Source of the DNA: CAVVTR01 sp963751245
GTDB taxonomy: Bacteria; Acidobacteriota; Thermoanaerobaculia; Thermoanaerobaculales; Thermoanaerobaculaceae
Assembly (NCBI GenBank): GCA_963751245.1
Contig: CAVVTR010000007.1
Coordinates: forward strand, 1-64,000
Direction of reading: 5' to 3'
DNA length: 64,000 nt
The notes under the pieces are model-generated. The model was not told the origin of the DNA. It saw nothing but the letters and a program-made list of their open reading frames with translations, and did not search any database. Of this stretch, positions 9,960 to 17,994 are shown in pieces. A program made the position numbers and the translations under genes. Numbering within the stretch: position 1 is the first letter of the stretch; each line of letters starts with the position of its first letter.

Positions 9960-11266
9960 GGTTCCTCCAGCTCGGCTCGCACGCCGCGGCCCGGTCGCCC
10001 TGCCCATCCGGCCTCCCGCGACACGCCCGGAACCCAGACAATCCTACCATTCGCCGTGAGGACAGGCCACGCACGACGCCACTCGGCGGGAACACCGGCC
10101 CGGGCCAGCAGCCCGGCGAGGGGCCGCCGCCGTTCCCCGCCCCACGCCTCCCCCGGCCGTGGGGAGCGCCACGCCAGCGACGACTCGACGGCCTCCGGGC
10201 ACAGCCAGGTGCCGTGGGCCGCCGGCGACGGTACGCCCCCCAGACGGGCGACGAACCCCCCCGGGAGGGCGGCCTCGGAGGGCACCTCGACGGGCACCGG
10301 GTCGAACGCGCCGCACGGCGGCGGGGACAGCAGCAACCGTCCTCCGCGGCGGCGCAGCACCCACCGCCGCCCCAGGTCCACCGCCGCGGGTCCCGTGCCA
10401 CCGATCATGCCCTCCACGGCGTCGAGCTGCTGCCGCGAAGGGGGTTCCGCCAGCGGCAGGCGGCTCGCGAGCTCCAGCACCCAGCGGCGGCGCAGCGCCA
10501 TCGGCAGGGAGCTCAGCCGGGTCATCGGCACGGCACGGCACGGCTCCGGCCACACCCCCTCGCGGCGCAGGAGCCCGGCGAGCACCTCCTCGTCCTGCAC
10601 CAGGGCGTCGGCAAAGGCGCCGAGGTGGCCCGCCACGCCGGCGAAGGCCTCCTCCACCGCGGGAAGGAGACGGTGCCGGATCCGGCCCCGCGGCGTGTTG
10701 GACGAGTCGTTGGTGGCGTCCTCGCGCCAGTCCTCGCCGCGCTCGCCGAGCCAGGCGCGCAGGTCGGCGCGGGCGAGGTCGAGCAGCGGACGCGCCACCG
10801 TGCCCCGGCGGCGGCGGATCCCGCCCACGCCGCGCGGCCCGGCGCCGCGGAAGAGCTTCAGGAGGACCGTCTCCGCCTGGTCGTCCCGGGTGTGTGCGGT
10901 GAGCAGCGCGGCGCAGCCCCGCTCGACGCGGATCTGCTCCAGCAGCCGGTACCGTTCCCGGCGCCACCACGCCTCCGGCGAGACGCCGCGGGGAGGGTGC
11001 GGGGAGGCGTGCACGACGTCCAGGGGCACACCCAGGCCCGCGCACAGCGAGGCGCAGAACGAGGCGTCCGCGTCCGCGTCCGCGCCGCGCACGTGGTGAT
11101 GGACGTGTGCCGCCCGCAGGCCACACCCCAGCAGGGGGTGCGAAGCGTCCATGAGGTGCAGCAGCGCCACCGAGTCGGAGCCGCCCGACAACGCCACCAG
11201 GAGCGGCACACCGGCCAGGTCGGGAAAACGCTGTCGGAACGAAAGGGCGAAGGCCTCGACGATCAT
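9935..11266 (-). CDS. tilS: tRNA(Ile)-lysidine synthase
   Basis: 443 residues. An N-type ATP-pyrophosphatase domain has the PP-loop SGGSDS (VALSGGSDSVALL, about residues 26-38) and a TAHTRDDQAET motif; TilS C-terminal regions follow. It attaches lysine to C34 of tRNA-Ile(CAT), changing its decoding from AUG to AUA and its charging from Met to Ile. ATG at 11266 lies only five bases after the encoded CCA of the upstream tRNA; the frame's longer reading runs through the tRNA and was rejected. It overlaps hpt by 25 bases. Confidence 0.94.
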   Translation of the reverse strand: MIVEAFALSFRQRFPDLAGVPLLVALSGGSDSVALLHLMDASHPLLGCGLRAAHVHHHVRGADADADASFCASLCAGLGVPLDVVHASPHPPRGVSPEAWWRRERYRLLEQIRVERGCAALLTAHTRDDQAETVLLKLFRGAGPRGVGGIRRRRGTVARPLLDLARADLRAWLGERGEDWREDATNDSSNTPRGRIRHRLLPAVEEAFAGVAGHLGAFADALVQDEEVLAGLLRREGVWPEPCRAVPMTRLSSLPMALRRRWVLELASRLPLAEPPSRQQLDAVEGMIGGTGPAAVDLGRRWVLRRRGGRLLLSPPPCGAFDPVPVEVPSEAALPGGFVARLGGVPSPAAHGTWLCPEAVESSLAWRSPRPGEAWGGERRRPLAGLLARAGVPAEWRRAWPVLTANGRIVWVPGVSREAGWAGRPGRGVRAELEEPWRRLDRS

Positions 11267-11271
11267 GGCGT

Positions 11272-11346
11272 TGGTGCCGGCGCGTGGACTTGAACCACGG
11301 ACACGGGGCTTATGAGACCCCTGCTCTACCTCTGAGCTACGCCGGC
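11272..11346 (-). tRNA. tRNA-Met (CAT), CCA encoded
   Basis: 75-base cloverleaf: acceptor GCCGGCG/CGCCGGC, D-arm GCTC/GAGC, anticodon stem GGGGT/GCCCC with loop CTCATAA (anticodon CAT), a 5-base variable loop, T-arm CGTGG-TTCAAGT-CCACG, discriminator A and encoded CCA. The G1-C72 pair and the absence of three consecutive G-C pairs next to the anticodon loop exclude initiator tRNA. Elongator Met is the default reading. Because TilS acts on a CAT tRNA and is encoded immediately downstream, tRNA-Ile2 remains possible. Confidence 0.9.
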
Positions 11347-11361
11347 ACATCCGGCCCACGA

Positions 11362-11389
11362 ATTCTAGCCTGACCCGACGAGAGGTCAA
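11362..11389 (-). promoter_or_regulatory. Sigma-70 promoter for tRNA-tilS-hpt-ftsH
   Basis: TTGACC (11389-11384) and TAGAAT (11367-11362) are separated by 16 bases. Transcription would start about ten bases before the tRNA 5' end. It is one of the best -35/-10 pairs in the window. Confidence 0.65.
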
Positions 11390-11429
11390 GTTGCTTGCGC
11401 TCACCCCGGCGCCCGATCATACTCTTCCC

Positions 11430-11630
11430 ATGCCGGGGGAGCTCAGCCTGGAGTGCAGCGAGTGCGGCCGTACGGTTCCGGCCTGGCTGCTCCTCACCTG
11501 CCCCATGTGCGCCCGCTCGGTGTGCGTCAAGTGTGCACACTTCAACTACGGACGCTATTTCTGCGGCCCCGGCTGTGCGGTATATTTCTTCTACGGCGAC
11601 AGTGAGGGTGAGGAGCCCGAAGAACCTTGA
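11430..11630 (+). CDS. Small zinc-ribbon protein
   Basis: 66 residues. A CxxC pair (CSECG), a second (CPMC) and further cysteines (SVCVKC, FCGPGC) total eight cysteines within about 40 residues, enough for two structural zinc sites. The tail is acidic (DSEGEEPEEP). I do not recognise a named family. It lies on the strand opposite the tRNA-tilS operon, 53 bases ahead of the aminotransferase-like gene, and probably shares its transcript. Its promoter is probably the TACTCT or CATACT box just before the ATG. Possible roles are nucleic-acid or protein binding; none is proven. Confidence 0.65.
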   Translation: MPGELSLECSECGRTVPAWLLLTCPMCARSVCVKCAHFNYGRYFCGPGCAVYFFYGDSEGEEPEEP

Positions 11631-11683
11631 GTGTCGCCGCCGGCGGGGCTACACTCCCCCGCCAGCGTAGAGCGGGAGGGATG

Positions 11684-12934
11684 ATGGGACAGCGTAGTGA
11701 GGAGCTTCTGGCGCAGGCACGGCAGAGCGCGCCCCTCGCCGCCAGACGGGGCGACGAAGCGATTCTGCTGGCCAAGGCCCAGGGCTGCCGCGTCTTCGAC
11801 GCCGACAACGTGGCGTACATCGATCTTCTCGGCGGCGGCGGCGCCAACCTCCTCGGATACGGAAACCAGTACGTTCTCGACGCCGTCCGCCGCGCCTCGA
11901 CCATGGGGCTGACCACGGGCTTCCACGCCGTCGCCGAGCTGGAGGTCGTGGAGCAGCTGGAGACCCTCCTGCCCGCCCTCTCGCCCTGGGTCCTCACCAC
12001 CTCCGAGACGGCGGCATGGGAGCTTGCGCTGCGCTGGTGCCGGAACACCACCGGGCGCCAGCGGGTCATCGTGTTCGACACCAACCGGCGCGGCGGAATG
12101 GAGCCGTTCTTCGTCGCTCCCGTCGGCCCGATGGGGATCTCGCAGTCGCTCCTCGAGGGCGTCCCGGCCGAGGTCTCCCGGCTGGTCCGCGTGCTCCCCT
12201 GGGGGGACGAGGCCGCCTTCGGCAATGTCCTCGCCGAGGTCGGCGTGGACACCGCGGCGGTGGTCCTCGACCCCATCGCCAGCGGTGCCGGCGTCCTGCC
12301 TCCGAGCGGCCCTTTCCTGGACGCCGTCCAGGAGCGCACCCGGCAGGCGGGGGCACTGCTGATCCTGGACGAGACGCTGACCGGCTTCCGCCTCGCCCGC
12401 GGAGGGGCCGCCGAGCTGTTCGGGCTGTCCCCCGACGTGACGGTGTTCGGCGGCGCGCTGGGCGGAGGCGTCGCCCCCCTCGGCGCAGTGGGCTGGAAGC
12501 GCACCCTGGCGGCCACGCTGGACGCCGAGATCGCTCCGCCGCCCGCCCCCTTCGCCGTGCTCGCGGCCGGGGCCTCGCTCTCGGTCCTGCGCAACGACGC
12601 GGTGTTACAGCGCCTGGAGGAGCGGGCCGTGCAGCTCCAGGCGGGCATCGAGGCCCTGGCCGAGCGCTTCCAGCGTCCCCTGCGGTTCCTCCGCGTGGGC
12701 TCCGTGTTCACCTGCGCCTTCTCCAAGCAGCCGCTCGGCACCCCCGGGGCCGCCGTGGATCACGAGACGTGGGCCCGCTTCAGCACGGCCTGCCGTGAGG
12801 CGGGTGTCCTCCTGCCCGACAGGTCGCCCTCGACGTGCTTTCTCTCCCACGCTCACGGCGTCAAGGACGTCGAGCAGGTGCTCGCCGTCATGGAGTCCGT
12901 GCTGAAGAAGATGCAGAAGGAGGACGAGGCCTGA
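11684..12934 (+). CDS. Class III aminotransferase homologue (GSA-aminomutase-like) without the PLP lysine
   Basis: 416 residues aligning over its whole length with glutamate-1-semialdehyde aminomutase-type enzymes. The N-terminal pattern is FDADNVAYIDLLGGGGANLLG, the cofactor-phosphate region TTSETAAWELALRW, and the acid motif LDETLTGFR (Asp229). Where the Schiff-base lysine should be (family TxxGKxxGGG), it reads TVFGGALGGG, with Gly257 replacing Lys. The nearest lysine is 15 residues on. The protein therefore cannot form the normal internal aldimine and may be non-enzymatic or use PLP/PMP differently. ATG at 11684 or 11681, just after GGGAGGG; a TACACT box is at 11650. A longer TTG start at 11627 would overlap the previous stop. 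Confidence 0.85.
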   Translation: MGQRSEELLAQARQSAPLAARRGDEAILLAKAQGCRVFDADNVAYIDLLGGGGANLLGYGNQYVLDAVRRASTMGLTTGFHAVAELEVVEQLETLLPALSPWVLTTSETAAWELALRWCRNTTGRQRVIVFDTNRRGGMEPFFVAPVGPMGISQSLLEGVPAEVSRLVRVLPWGDEAAFGNVLAEVGVDTAAVVLDPIASGAGVLPPSGPFLDAVQERTRQAGALLILDETLTGFRLARGGAAELFGLSPDVTVFGGALGGGVAPLGAVGWKRTLAATLDAEIAPPPAPFAVLAAGASLSVLRNDAVLQRLEERAVQLQAGIEALAERFQRPLRFLRVGSVFTCAFSKQPLGTPGAAVDHETWARFSTACREAGVLLPDRSPSTCFLSHAHGVKDVEQVLAVMESVLKKMQKEDEA

Positions 12935-12976
12935 CGGCCTGCGCGACACGCCCGGAGGCGAAGCCGCGCCGGCGTG

Positions 12977-13372
12977 TCAGCCCTGGGCGGAGACGAGCTC
13001 TGGGAAGTGCCGCTGGACGGCACCGATGATCTCCTCGGGCTCGACGGGCTTCTCCAGGTACTCGTGGACCTTGTAGTGGCGGCGCGCTTCCGCCTCCCAG
13101 CGCCGGCTCTTGTACACGGCGGTGGTGAGGAAGATCCTCGGCTCGAACTCCGGCGCCTTCTCGTGGAGCGAGGCGACGACATCGAAGCCGGACATGAAGG
13201 GCATCAGGGCGTCGAGGAACAGAAGCTCGGGCCGCTGCAGCAGCGCCTTGTCCAAAGCCTCGCGGCCGTCGGCGGCCTCCACCACCTCGAACCCGAGGTC
13301 GCGGAGGACCTCCCCGACGAACGCCCGGAAGATCCGGCTGTCGTCCGCCACCAGCACGGTCGGTTGACTCAT
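12977..13372 (-). CDS. Single-domain response regulator
   Basis: 131-residue receiver domain. Acidic pocket VADDSR, phospho-acceptor Asp in LLFLDALMP (about residue 52), Thr in LTTAV and Lys in YLEKPVEP. The segment between the Thr and the Lys is long and basic (YKSRRWEAEARRHYKVHEYLEKP). No output domain, so it acts by protein contact like CheY. Start ATG 13372 has a GGAGG site. It follows the STAS and RsbW-like genes on the same strand after a gap of 134 bases and may belong to that pathway. Confidence 0.85.
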   Translation of the reverse strand: MSQPTVLVADDSRIFRAFVGEVLRDLGFEVVEAADGREALDKALLQRPELLFLDALMPFMSGFDVVASLHEKAPEFEPRIFLTTAVYKSRRWEAEARRHYKVHEYLEKPVEPEEIIGAVQRHFPELVSAQG

Positions 13373-13506
13373 GGGGACGCCTCCTGTGCGAATCCTAGCA
13401 TCTCCGCGCCACGGCACCCCCGCGAAACGGAGCCGCCGCCGGCAGACGACCGGCCGGCGGCGGCACGATTCTCGGGACGGCGACGCGAGTGCGGCCCCGG
13501 GCGCCG

Positions 13507-13842
13507 TCAGAAGCTCGCGACCGCTTCCTTTTCGTCGTCGAACACCTCGAAGACCGTGATCAGCTGCGTGACCTGCAGCACGTCGTTGATCTTGGGGGGC
13601 AGGTTGAGCAGCTTCATCTTGCCGCCCCTCCGCGTGACCGTGGCGTAGCAACCGACCATCTCGCCGATACCCGCGGAGTCGATGTGGGAGACCCCGCCCA
13701 GGTTGAGAATGATGTTGGTGTGCCCGGCCGCCAGCGACTCCTCGACGAGCTTGCGCAGCAGCACGTCTCCGCCACCGATGGTGATCTTGCCCTCCAGATC
13801 GAGGATCCGCACGCCGCCTTCATCACGAACCGTACTCTTCAT
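13507..13842 (-). CDS. STAS-domain anti-anti-sigma factor
   Basis: 111 residues, complete SpoIIAA/RsbV-type STAS domain. The phosphorylatable serine lies in HIDSAGIGE (Ser56), with IILNLGGVSHID before it. Family members bind an RsbW-like kinase in the unphosphorylated state and release its sigma-factor or other partner. ATG overlaps the stop of the RsbW-like kinase gene as ATGA, so the two are likely cotranslated as a partner-switching pair. Confidence 0.9.
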   Translation of the reverse strand: MKSTVRDEGGVRILDLEGKITIGGGDVLLRKLVEESLAAGHTNIILNLGGVSHIDSAGIGEMVGCYATVTRRGGKMKLLNLPPKINDVLQVTQLITVFEVFDDEKEAVASF

Positions 13843-14270
13843 ACCGACCTCCGTACCTGCAAGTCCTTGCTCAGCTCGACCCGTGTGCCACCGTCGGCAC
13901 CGGGCCGGAAGCGAACCTCGTCCATGAAGTGTCGCATGTAGAAGACGCCACGACCACTCTGACGAAGAATGTTCTCCGGTTCGGTGGGATCCGACAGACG
14001 GGCCGGGTCGAACCCGTCGCCCTCGTCCTCCACGACGATGTCCAGGCGAACGCCCGGTTCGACGTGCATGGAGACGAAGACCCGCTTTTCGGGGTTAAGC
14101 TTGTTGCCATGTTTGATGGCGTTCGCCACTGCTTCCCGCAGGGCCATACCGGCCCAGTACAGGATCTCCTCGGACAGCCCCACCTCGGCCGCGAGCTCGC
14201 CGAGGACGTGCTCAGCCAGCTCGATGTTCTCGAACCTCGACAGCAGCAAGAGCTGTACCTCCCGGGCCAT
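13839..14270 (-). CDS. RsbW/SpoIIAB-like serine kinase (anti-sigma factor type)
   Basis: 143-residue GHKL ATPase. N-box EAVANAIKHGNK, ATP-lid region EDEGDGFDP and a G2-like GRGVFYMRHFMDEV. It would phosphorylate the neighbouring STAS protein and hold a sigma factor or other target. The ATG at 14270 (MAREVQ) gives the usual domain start; an in-frame ATG at 14288 is possible. TATACT (14284-14279) lies eight bases ahead of the ATG and no SD is present, so the message may be leaderless. The start codon overlaps that of the divergent gene at 14269. Confidence 0.88.
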   Translation of the reverse strand: MAREVQLLLLSRFENIELAEHVLGELAAEVGLSEEILYWAGMALREAVANAIKHGNKLNPEKRVFVSMHVEPGVRLDIVVEDEGDGFDPARLSDPTEPENILRQSGRGVFYMRHFMDEVRFRPGADGGTRVELSKDLQVRRSV

Positions 14271-15465
14271 GCGCCGAAAGTATAGCATCGGGGCCGCCGT
14301 CCTCCTGGCCGCGGCGTCCGCTCTCGCCGCCGGCCCCTGCCCGCCGGAGCTCGCCGCCACGGCGGCGCGGGTCACCGCTCTCAGGCACCTCCCTGCGCCC
14401 CTCGCGCCGCCGTGCCGCTGGATCCCCGCCAACGAGGTGAGGCACGTCCTCGACGTCAAGCTCCGCCACGACCTTCCGCTGCCCCCCGCGGTCTTCCTCG
14501 AGGCGCTCTCGCGCCTGGGGCTGACCGACGGTGATCCTCCCGGGCTGTACGGCCGTCTCCTCGACTTCTACTCCTCCCAGGTGCTCGGCTTCTACGACCC
14601 GGGCGACGACTCCATGGTGCTCGTGGAGAACCCGGACGCTCCCGCCTCTACGGCGCCCCTGGTCTGGGCCCACGAGCTCGAGCACGCGGCACAGGAGCAC
14701 CTCTTCCACCTCCCCAGCCGCCTGCTGAGCATGGGCGACAACGGCGACGCACAGCGTGCCGCCTCGGCGGTGGCGGAGGGCGATGCCATGCTGGTGATGT
14801 TCCTGCTCAACGCCCCCGTGGGCGCGGCCGAGAACACCCTGGACGCGGCAGCGGCGACGCTGGCCAACCAGGCCGCCGCCATCGTGCCGCCCCCCGGCGT
14901 CCCCCGCTACTTCGTGGCCGACCTGGTCTTTCCGTACACGGCCGGTTTCTCCGCCGTCCTCCAGGCCTACCGGCACGGAGGGTGGGCGGAGGTCGACGCC
15001 CTGCTGGCGAACCCGCCCCCCAGCACCGCGGATCTGATCCACCCGGCCGACCCCGTCGCGGCCGCCCCCCTCGGGGACCGGGACCTGCCCGTCCCGCCGC
15101 AGGGCTTCACAACCGTGACCACGGACACGCTCGGGGAGTGGGGCGTGCGCTCCCTGCTCGGCCGCTCTCTTCCGGCCGCGGACGCGGAACGGGCCGCGGC
15201 GGCCTGGGCGGGCGACCGTCTGCGCCTGGTCCGGGACGACGCCGAACCCCGGCGGTGGGGTCTGGCCTGGCGGCTGCGCTGCCGCTCCGCAGCGGGCCGG
15301 AAGGAGCTGCTCGGCGCCCTGCGCTCGGTCCTTCCCGAGGCCTTCGCCCGCCTCGCCGGCGGGGGACGGCACACCCCGGTGACGGTGGAGAGAGATCCGG
15401 GCAACCTGGAGATCGAGGTTTTCGCCGCCTGGCCTAGGACGGCTTCGGGGACTCGAGAACGGTGA
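14269..15465 (+). CDS. Secreted zinc-metallopeptidase-like protein (HExxH)
   Basis: 398 residues. A signal peptide (MRRKYSIGAAVLLAAASALAA) is followed by a domain with HELEH at 135-139 (WAHELEHAAQEH) and the likely third ligand Glu170 in EGDAMLVMF. This HExxH plus EGDA layout matches a family of uncharacterised extracytoplasmic metallopeptidase-like proteins with HELxHALQDQ signatures. A second hydrophobic patch, VFPYTAGFSAVLQAY, follows. The target is unknown. No SD is visible and the ATG overlaps that of the divergent kinase gene, so start or promoter use is unusual. Its tail overlaps the cyclophilin gene by 32 bases. Confidence 0.75.
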   Translation: MRRKYSIGAAVLLAAASALAAGPCPPELAATAARVTALRHLPAPLAPPCRWIPANEVRHVLDVKLRHDLPLPPAVFLEALSRLGLTDGDPPGLYGRLLDFYSSQVLGFYDPGDDSMVLVENPDAPASTAPLVWAHELEHAAQEHLFHLPSRLLSMGDNGDAQRAASAVAEGDAMLVMFLLNAPVGAAENTLDAAAATLANQAAAIVPPPGVPRYFVADLVFPYTAGFSAVLQAYRHGGWAEVDALLANPPPSTADLIHPADPVAAAPLGDRDLPVPPQGFTTVTTDTLGEWGVRSLLGRSLPAADAERAAAAWAGDRLRLVRDDAEPRRWGLAWRLRCRSAAGRKELLGALRSVLPEAFARLAGGGRHTPVTVERDPGNLEIEVFAAWPRTASGTRER

Positions 15466-16024
15466 TCCTCTTGATGACGACGGGCTCCAGCGGCACGTTG
15501 GCGAGGCCGTGGACGGTGCCGGTGGGCACGGCCGCGATGGCGTCGACCACGTCCATGCCCTCGACCACCCGACCGAAGACGCAGTAGCCGAAGCCGCGCG
15601 GCGTTCCGTCCCGGTGATCCAGGTACGTGTTGTCCACGAGGTTCACGAAGAACTGGCTGGTGGCGGAGTCGACCTCGCCGGTCCGGGCCATGGCCACGGT
15701 CCCGCGGAGGTTCGACAGTCCGTTGGCGGCCTCGTTGGCGATGGGAGGCCGGGCCGCCTTGCGCTCGAGATCCGCGGTGAAGCCCCCGCCCTGGACCATG
15801 AACCCGGGAATCACGCGGTGGAAGACGGTGCCGTCGAAGAAGCCGGACCGCACGTACTGGAGGAAGTTCGCCACGGTGACGGGCGCCTTGTCCGCGGCGA
15901 GCTCGATGACGAACGATCCCTTGCTGGTCTCCACCTGGACCCGGGGCCCAGGAGCCGGTGAGGGCGGGACACCGGCCAGCGCGGCCAGCGGTACCAGCGA
16001 GGCGAGGAGTGCGTGGAGGAGCAT
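15434..16024 (-). CDS. Periplasmic cyclophilin-type peptidyl-prolyl isomerase
   Basis: 196 residues. A signal peptide (MLLHALLASLVPLAALAG) precedes a cyclophilin domain with FHRVIPGFMVQGG (catalytic Arg), AMARTGEVDSATSQFFVNL and GYCVFGRVVEGMDVVD. It catalyses cis-trans isomerisation of Xaa-Pro bonds in exported proteins, like PpiA. Probably cotranscribed with the kinase gene upstream (gap of 23 bases). Tail-to-tail overlap with the HExxH protein gene. Confidence 0.93.
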   Translation of the reverse strand: MLLHALLASLVPLAALAGVPPSPAPGPRVQVETSKGSFVIELAADKAPVTVANFLQYVRSGFFDGTVFHRVIPGFMVQGGGFTADLERKAARPPIANEAANGLSNLRGTVAMARTGEVDSATSQFFVNLVDNTYLDHRDGTPRGFGYCVFGRVVEGMDVVDAIAAVPTGTVHGLANVPLEPVVIKRITVLESPKPS

Positions 16025-16047
16025 CGGCAGCGTTCCTTTCCGGGGGG

Positions 16048-17937
16048 CTACCTGCGGGGGCGGATCTCGGTGAGGTTGAAGTGCGGCACGGCACGCTCGT
16101 CGGGCATGTCGATCTTCAGCACAAAGCGGGCACCGGCGGCGAAGTCCGCGCGGATCTGCTGCTCACCCTTGAGCTTCCCGTCCTCGTCGCGGAGCCTCAC
16201 CGTGAGCACGTGCGCCCCCGTCGGCACCACCACGGAGTCCTCGACGATGCCGGTGCCCCGGCGGCGGATCCCCAGGAAGCCCCGGGTGGTGAAGTCGAAG
16301 GACTTGCGCGCCAGCGCCTGGCCGTCCAGGTCGAGCTCCACGGTCCCCGAGGACATCGGCGAGTTGAAGTACAGCTCCAGCCGGGTGTCGGCGGGCTGCG
16401 CTGCGGCGGAACGGGACGCCGCCGCCCCCTGCGCACCGGTGGACGCCTCCGTCGGCGAGGCCTCCTTCCGCGGGGTGTGGATGTGGTCGCGGGCGAGATC
16501 CCGGTACTGCCCGGCCACGTCGGCGATCGCCCCCGACGGGGCCAGTGCCATGACCTTCTCGAAACGGTCCTGGGCCTGCCGCCAGCGGCGGTCGCGCAGC
16601 AGCGCCTTGCCCTCGTCCAGGAGGGCGGAGGCCCAAGCCTCGTCCTGCCGGGCCTGCTGCTGCGCGTCGCGCATCTCACCGGCCTCCCGCTGCAGACGGC
16701 GCGCCACCCCGCTGTACGGCGCCTGGGCCCACACGGGGCCGAGCAGTGCCGGGACCTCGCCGGGACGCTTCTCCCGGAGCGCGGCGGCCGCCTGCCGCTG
16801 CGCCTCCACGACGCGGTGACGCCGCGCGGCCTCCCCCGGAAGCGGCCCCGGCCAGGGACCGTGATCCACCGAGAGCGCAAGCACGGCGAGCACGGCGGCG
16901 ACGGGAACGGCCACCGCGGCCAGCAGTCCCGCGACCCAGCGCGGGTTGACCGGAAGCCGCCACAGGGGCAGCTCGTCCGTCACTAGCGGCGTGGTGACCA
17001 CGGTGGCGCTGGTCGCCGTCTGGGCGTTGGTGACCCCGGTGGGCTGCGGATCCCCCACCTCCAGCGGTACGGGGAGCTCGACGGGGGCCACCGCCCCCTC
17101 CGGCATCCCCGCGAGGATCCGGCGCAATGCGTCCAGGGCCCGGGCCACCTCGGCGCCGCGGGCGTACCGTCGGGCGGGGTCGATCTCGAGCAGCTTGAGG
17201 ACGACGGGGTTGAACCCGGTGGGTACGCCCTCGCGGACCCGGCTCGGGATCGGCCGCGGGGCGTGCACGATCTTGTACGACACCTCCGTGAGGGACGACC
17301 CCAGAAACGGCCGGCGTCCGGTGAGCAGCTCGAACAGCACCACCCCCAGGGAAAAGAGGTCGCTGCGCCCGTCCACGGCGGAGCCGGTGATCTGCTCCGG
17401 GGACATGTAGTTGGGGGTGCCGATGAACTGCCCGGTGGTGGTGAGGTTGGAGGACTCCAGCCGCGCCACACCGAAGTCGGTGATCTTGATGGTGCCCTGG
17501 GGAGTGACGATGACGTTGGCCGGTTTGACGTCCCTGTGGATGACGCCCCTGGCGTGGGCGTAGTCCAGCGCCGTAGCGATGGCCGCACCGACCCGGGCGA
17601 TCTCCACGAAGGTGAAGGCGTAGGAGGCCTTCTGGAGCTCCTTGAGGCTCCTCCCCTGGATGTACTCCATGGCGATGTAGGACAGACCGCTCGCGTCGTC
17701 GACGCCGGCGTCGTGCACGGTGACGATGCCAGGATGCGAGAGGATGCCGGCCGCCTGGGCCTCGCGCAGGAAGCGGCGGCGGAACTCCTCCACCTCCTCC
17801 GTGTCGGCCGGTGCCGTCAGGGTCTTGAGCGCAACGAGCCGGCCGATCACCGGGTCGCGGGCCAGGTACACCACCCCCATGGCGCCGCGTCCGAGCGTCT
17901 TCTCTATGACGTATCGGCCCAACCGCTCCGGTTCCAT
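16048..17937 (-). CDS. Membrane-bound Ser/Thr protein kinase (PknB type)
   Basis: 629 residues. The kinase domain is at about 8-265: GRGAMGVVYLA, ALKTL (ATP Lys), the catalytic loop HRDVKPANV, DFGVAR and the APE-equivalent SPEQI. One membrane helix at about 335-355 (WVAGLLAAVAVPVAAVLAVLAL) is followed by a coiled, charged region with TPR-like repeats (QRQAAAALREK, LLRDRRWRQAQDRFEKVM) and a C-terminal beta-rich domain with no PASTA repeats. It probably senses something outside the membrane. ATG 17937; TAATCT lies 11 bases upstream with no SD. Confidence 0.9.
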   Translation of the reverse strand: MEPERLGRYVIEKTLGRGAMGVVYLARDPVIGRLVALKTLTAPADTEEVEEFRRRFLREAQAAGILSHPGIVTVHDAGVDDASGLSYIAMEYIQGRSLKELQKASYAFTFVEIARVGAAIATALDYAHARGVIHRDVKPANVIVTPQGTIKITDFGVARLESSNLTTTGQFIGTPNYMSPEQITGSAVDGRSDLFSLGVVLFELLTGRRPFLGSSLTEVSYKIVHAPRPIPSRVREGVPTGFNPVVLKLLEIDPARRYARGAEVARALDALRRILAGMPEGAVAPVELPVPLEVGDPQPTGVTNAQTATSATVVTTPLVTDELPLWRLPVNPRWVAGLLAAVAVPVAAVLAVLALSVDHGPWPGPLPGEAARRHRVVEAQRQAAAALREKRPGEVPALLGPVWAQAPYSGVARRLQREAGEMRDAQQQARQDEAWASALLDEGKALLRDRRWRQAQDRFEKVMALAPSGAIADVAGQYRDLARDHIHTPRKEASPTEASTGAQGAAASRSAAAQPADTRLELYFNSPMSSGTVELDLDGQALARKSFDFTTRGFLGIRRRGTGIVEDSVVVPTGAHVLTVRLRDEDGKLKGEQQIRADFAAGARFVLKIDMPDERAVPHFNLTEIRPRR

Positions 17938-17994
17938 CCGCGCGTACGAGATTACACCATCTCCCTCGGGGGGACCGCCTGCCCGACGTGGGTG

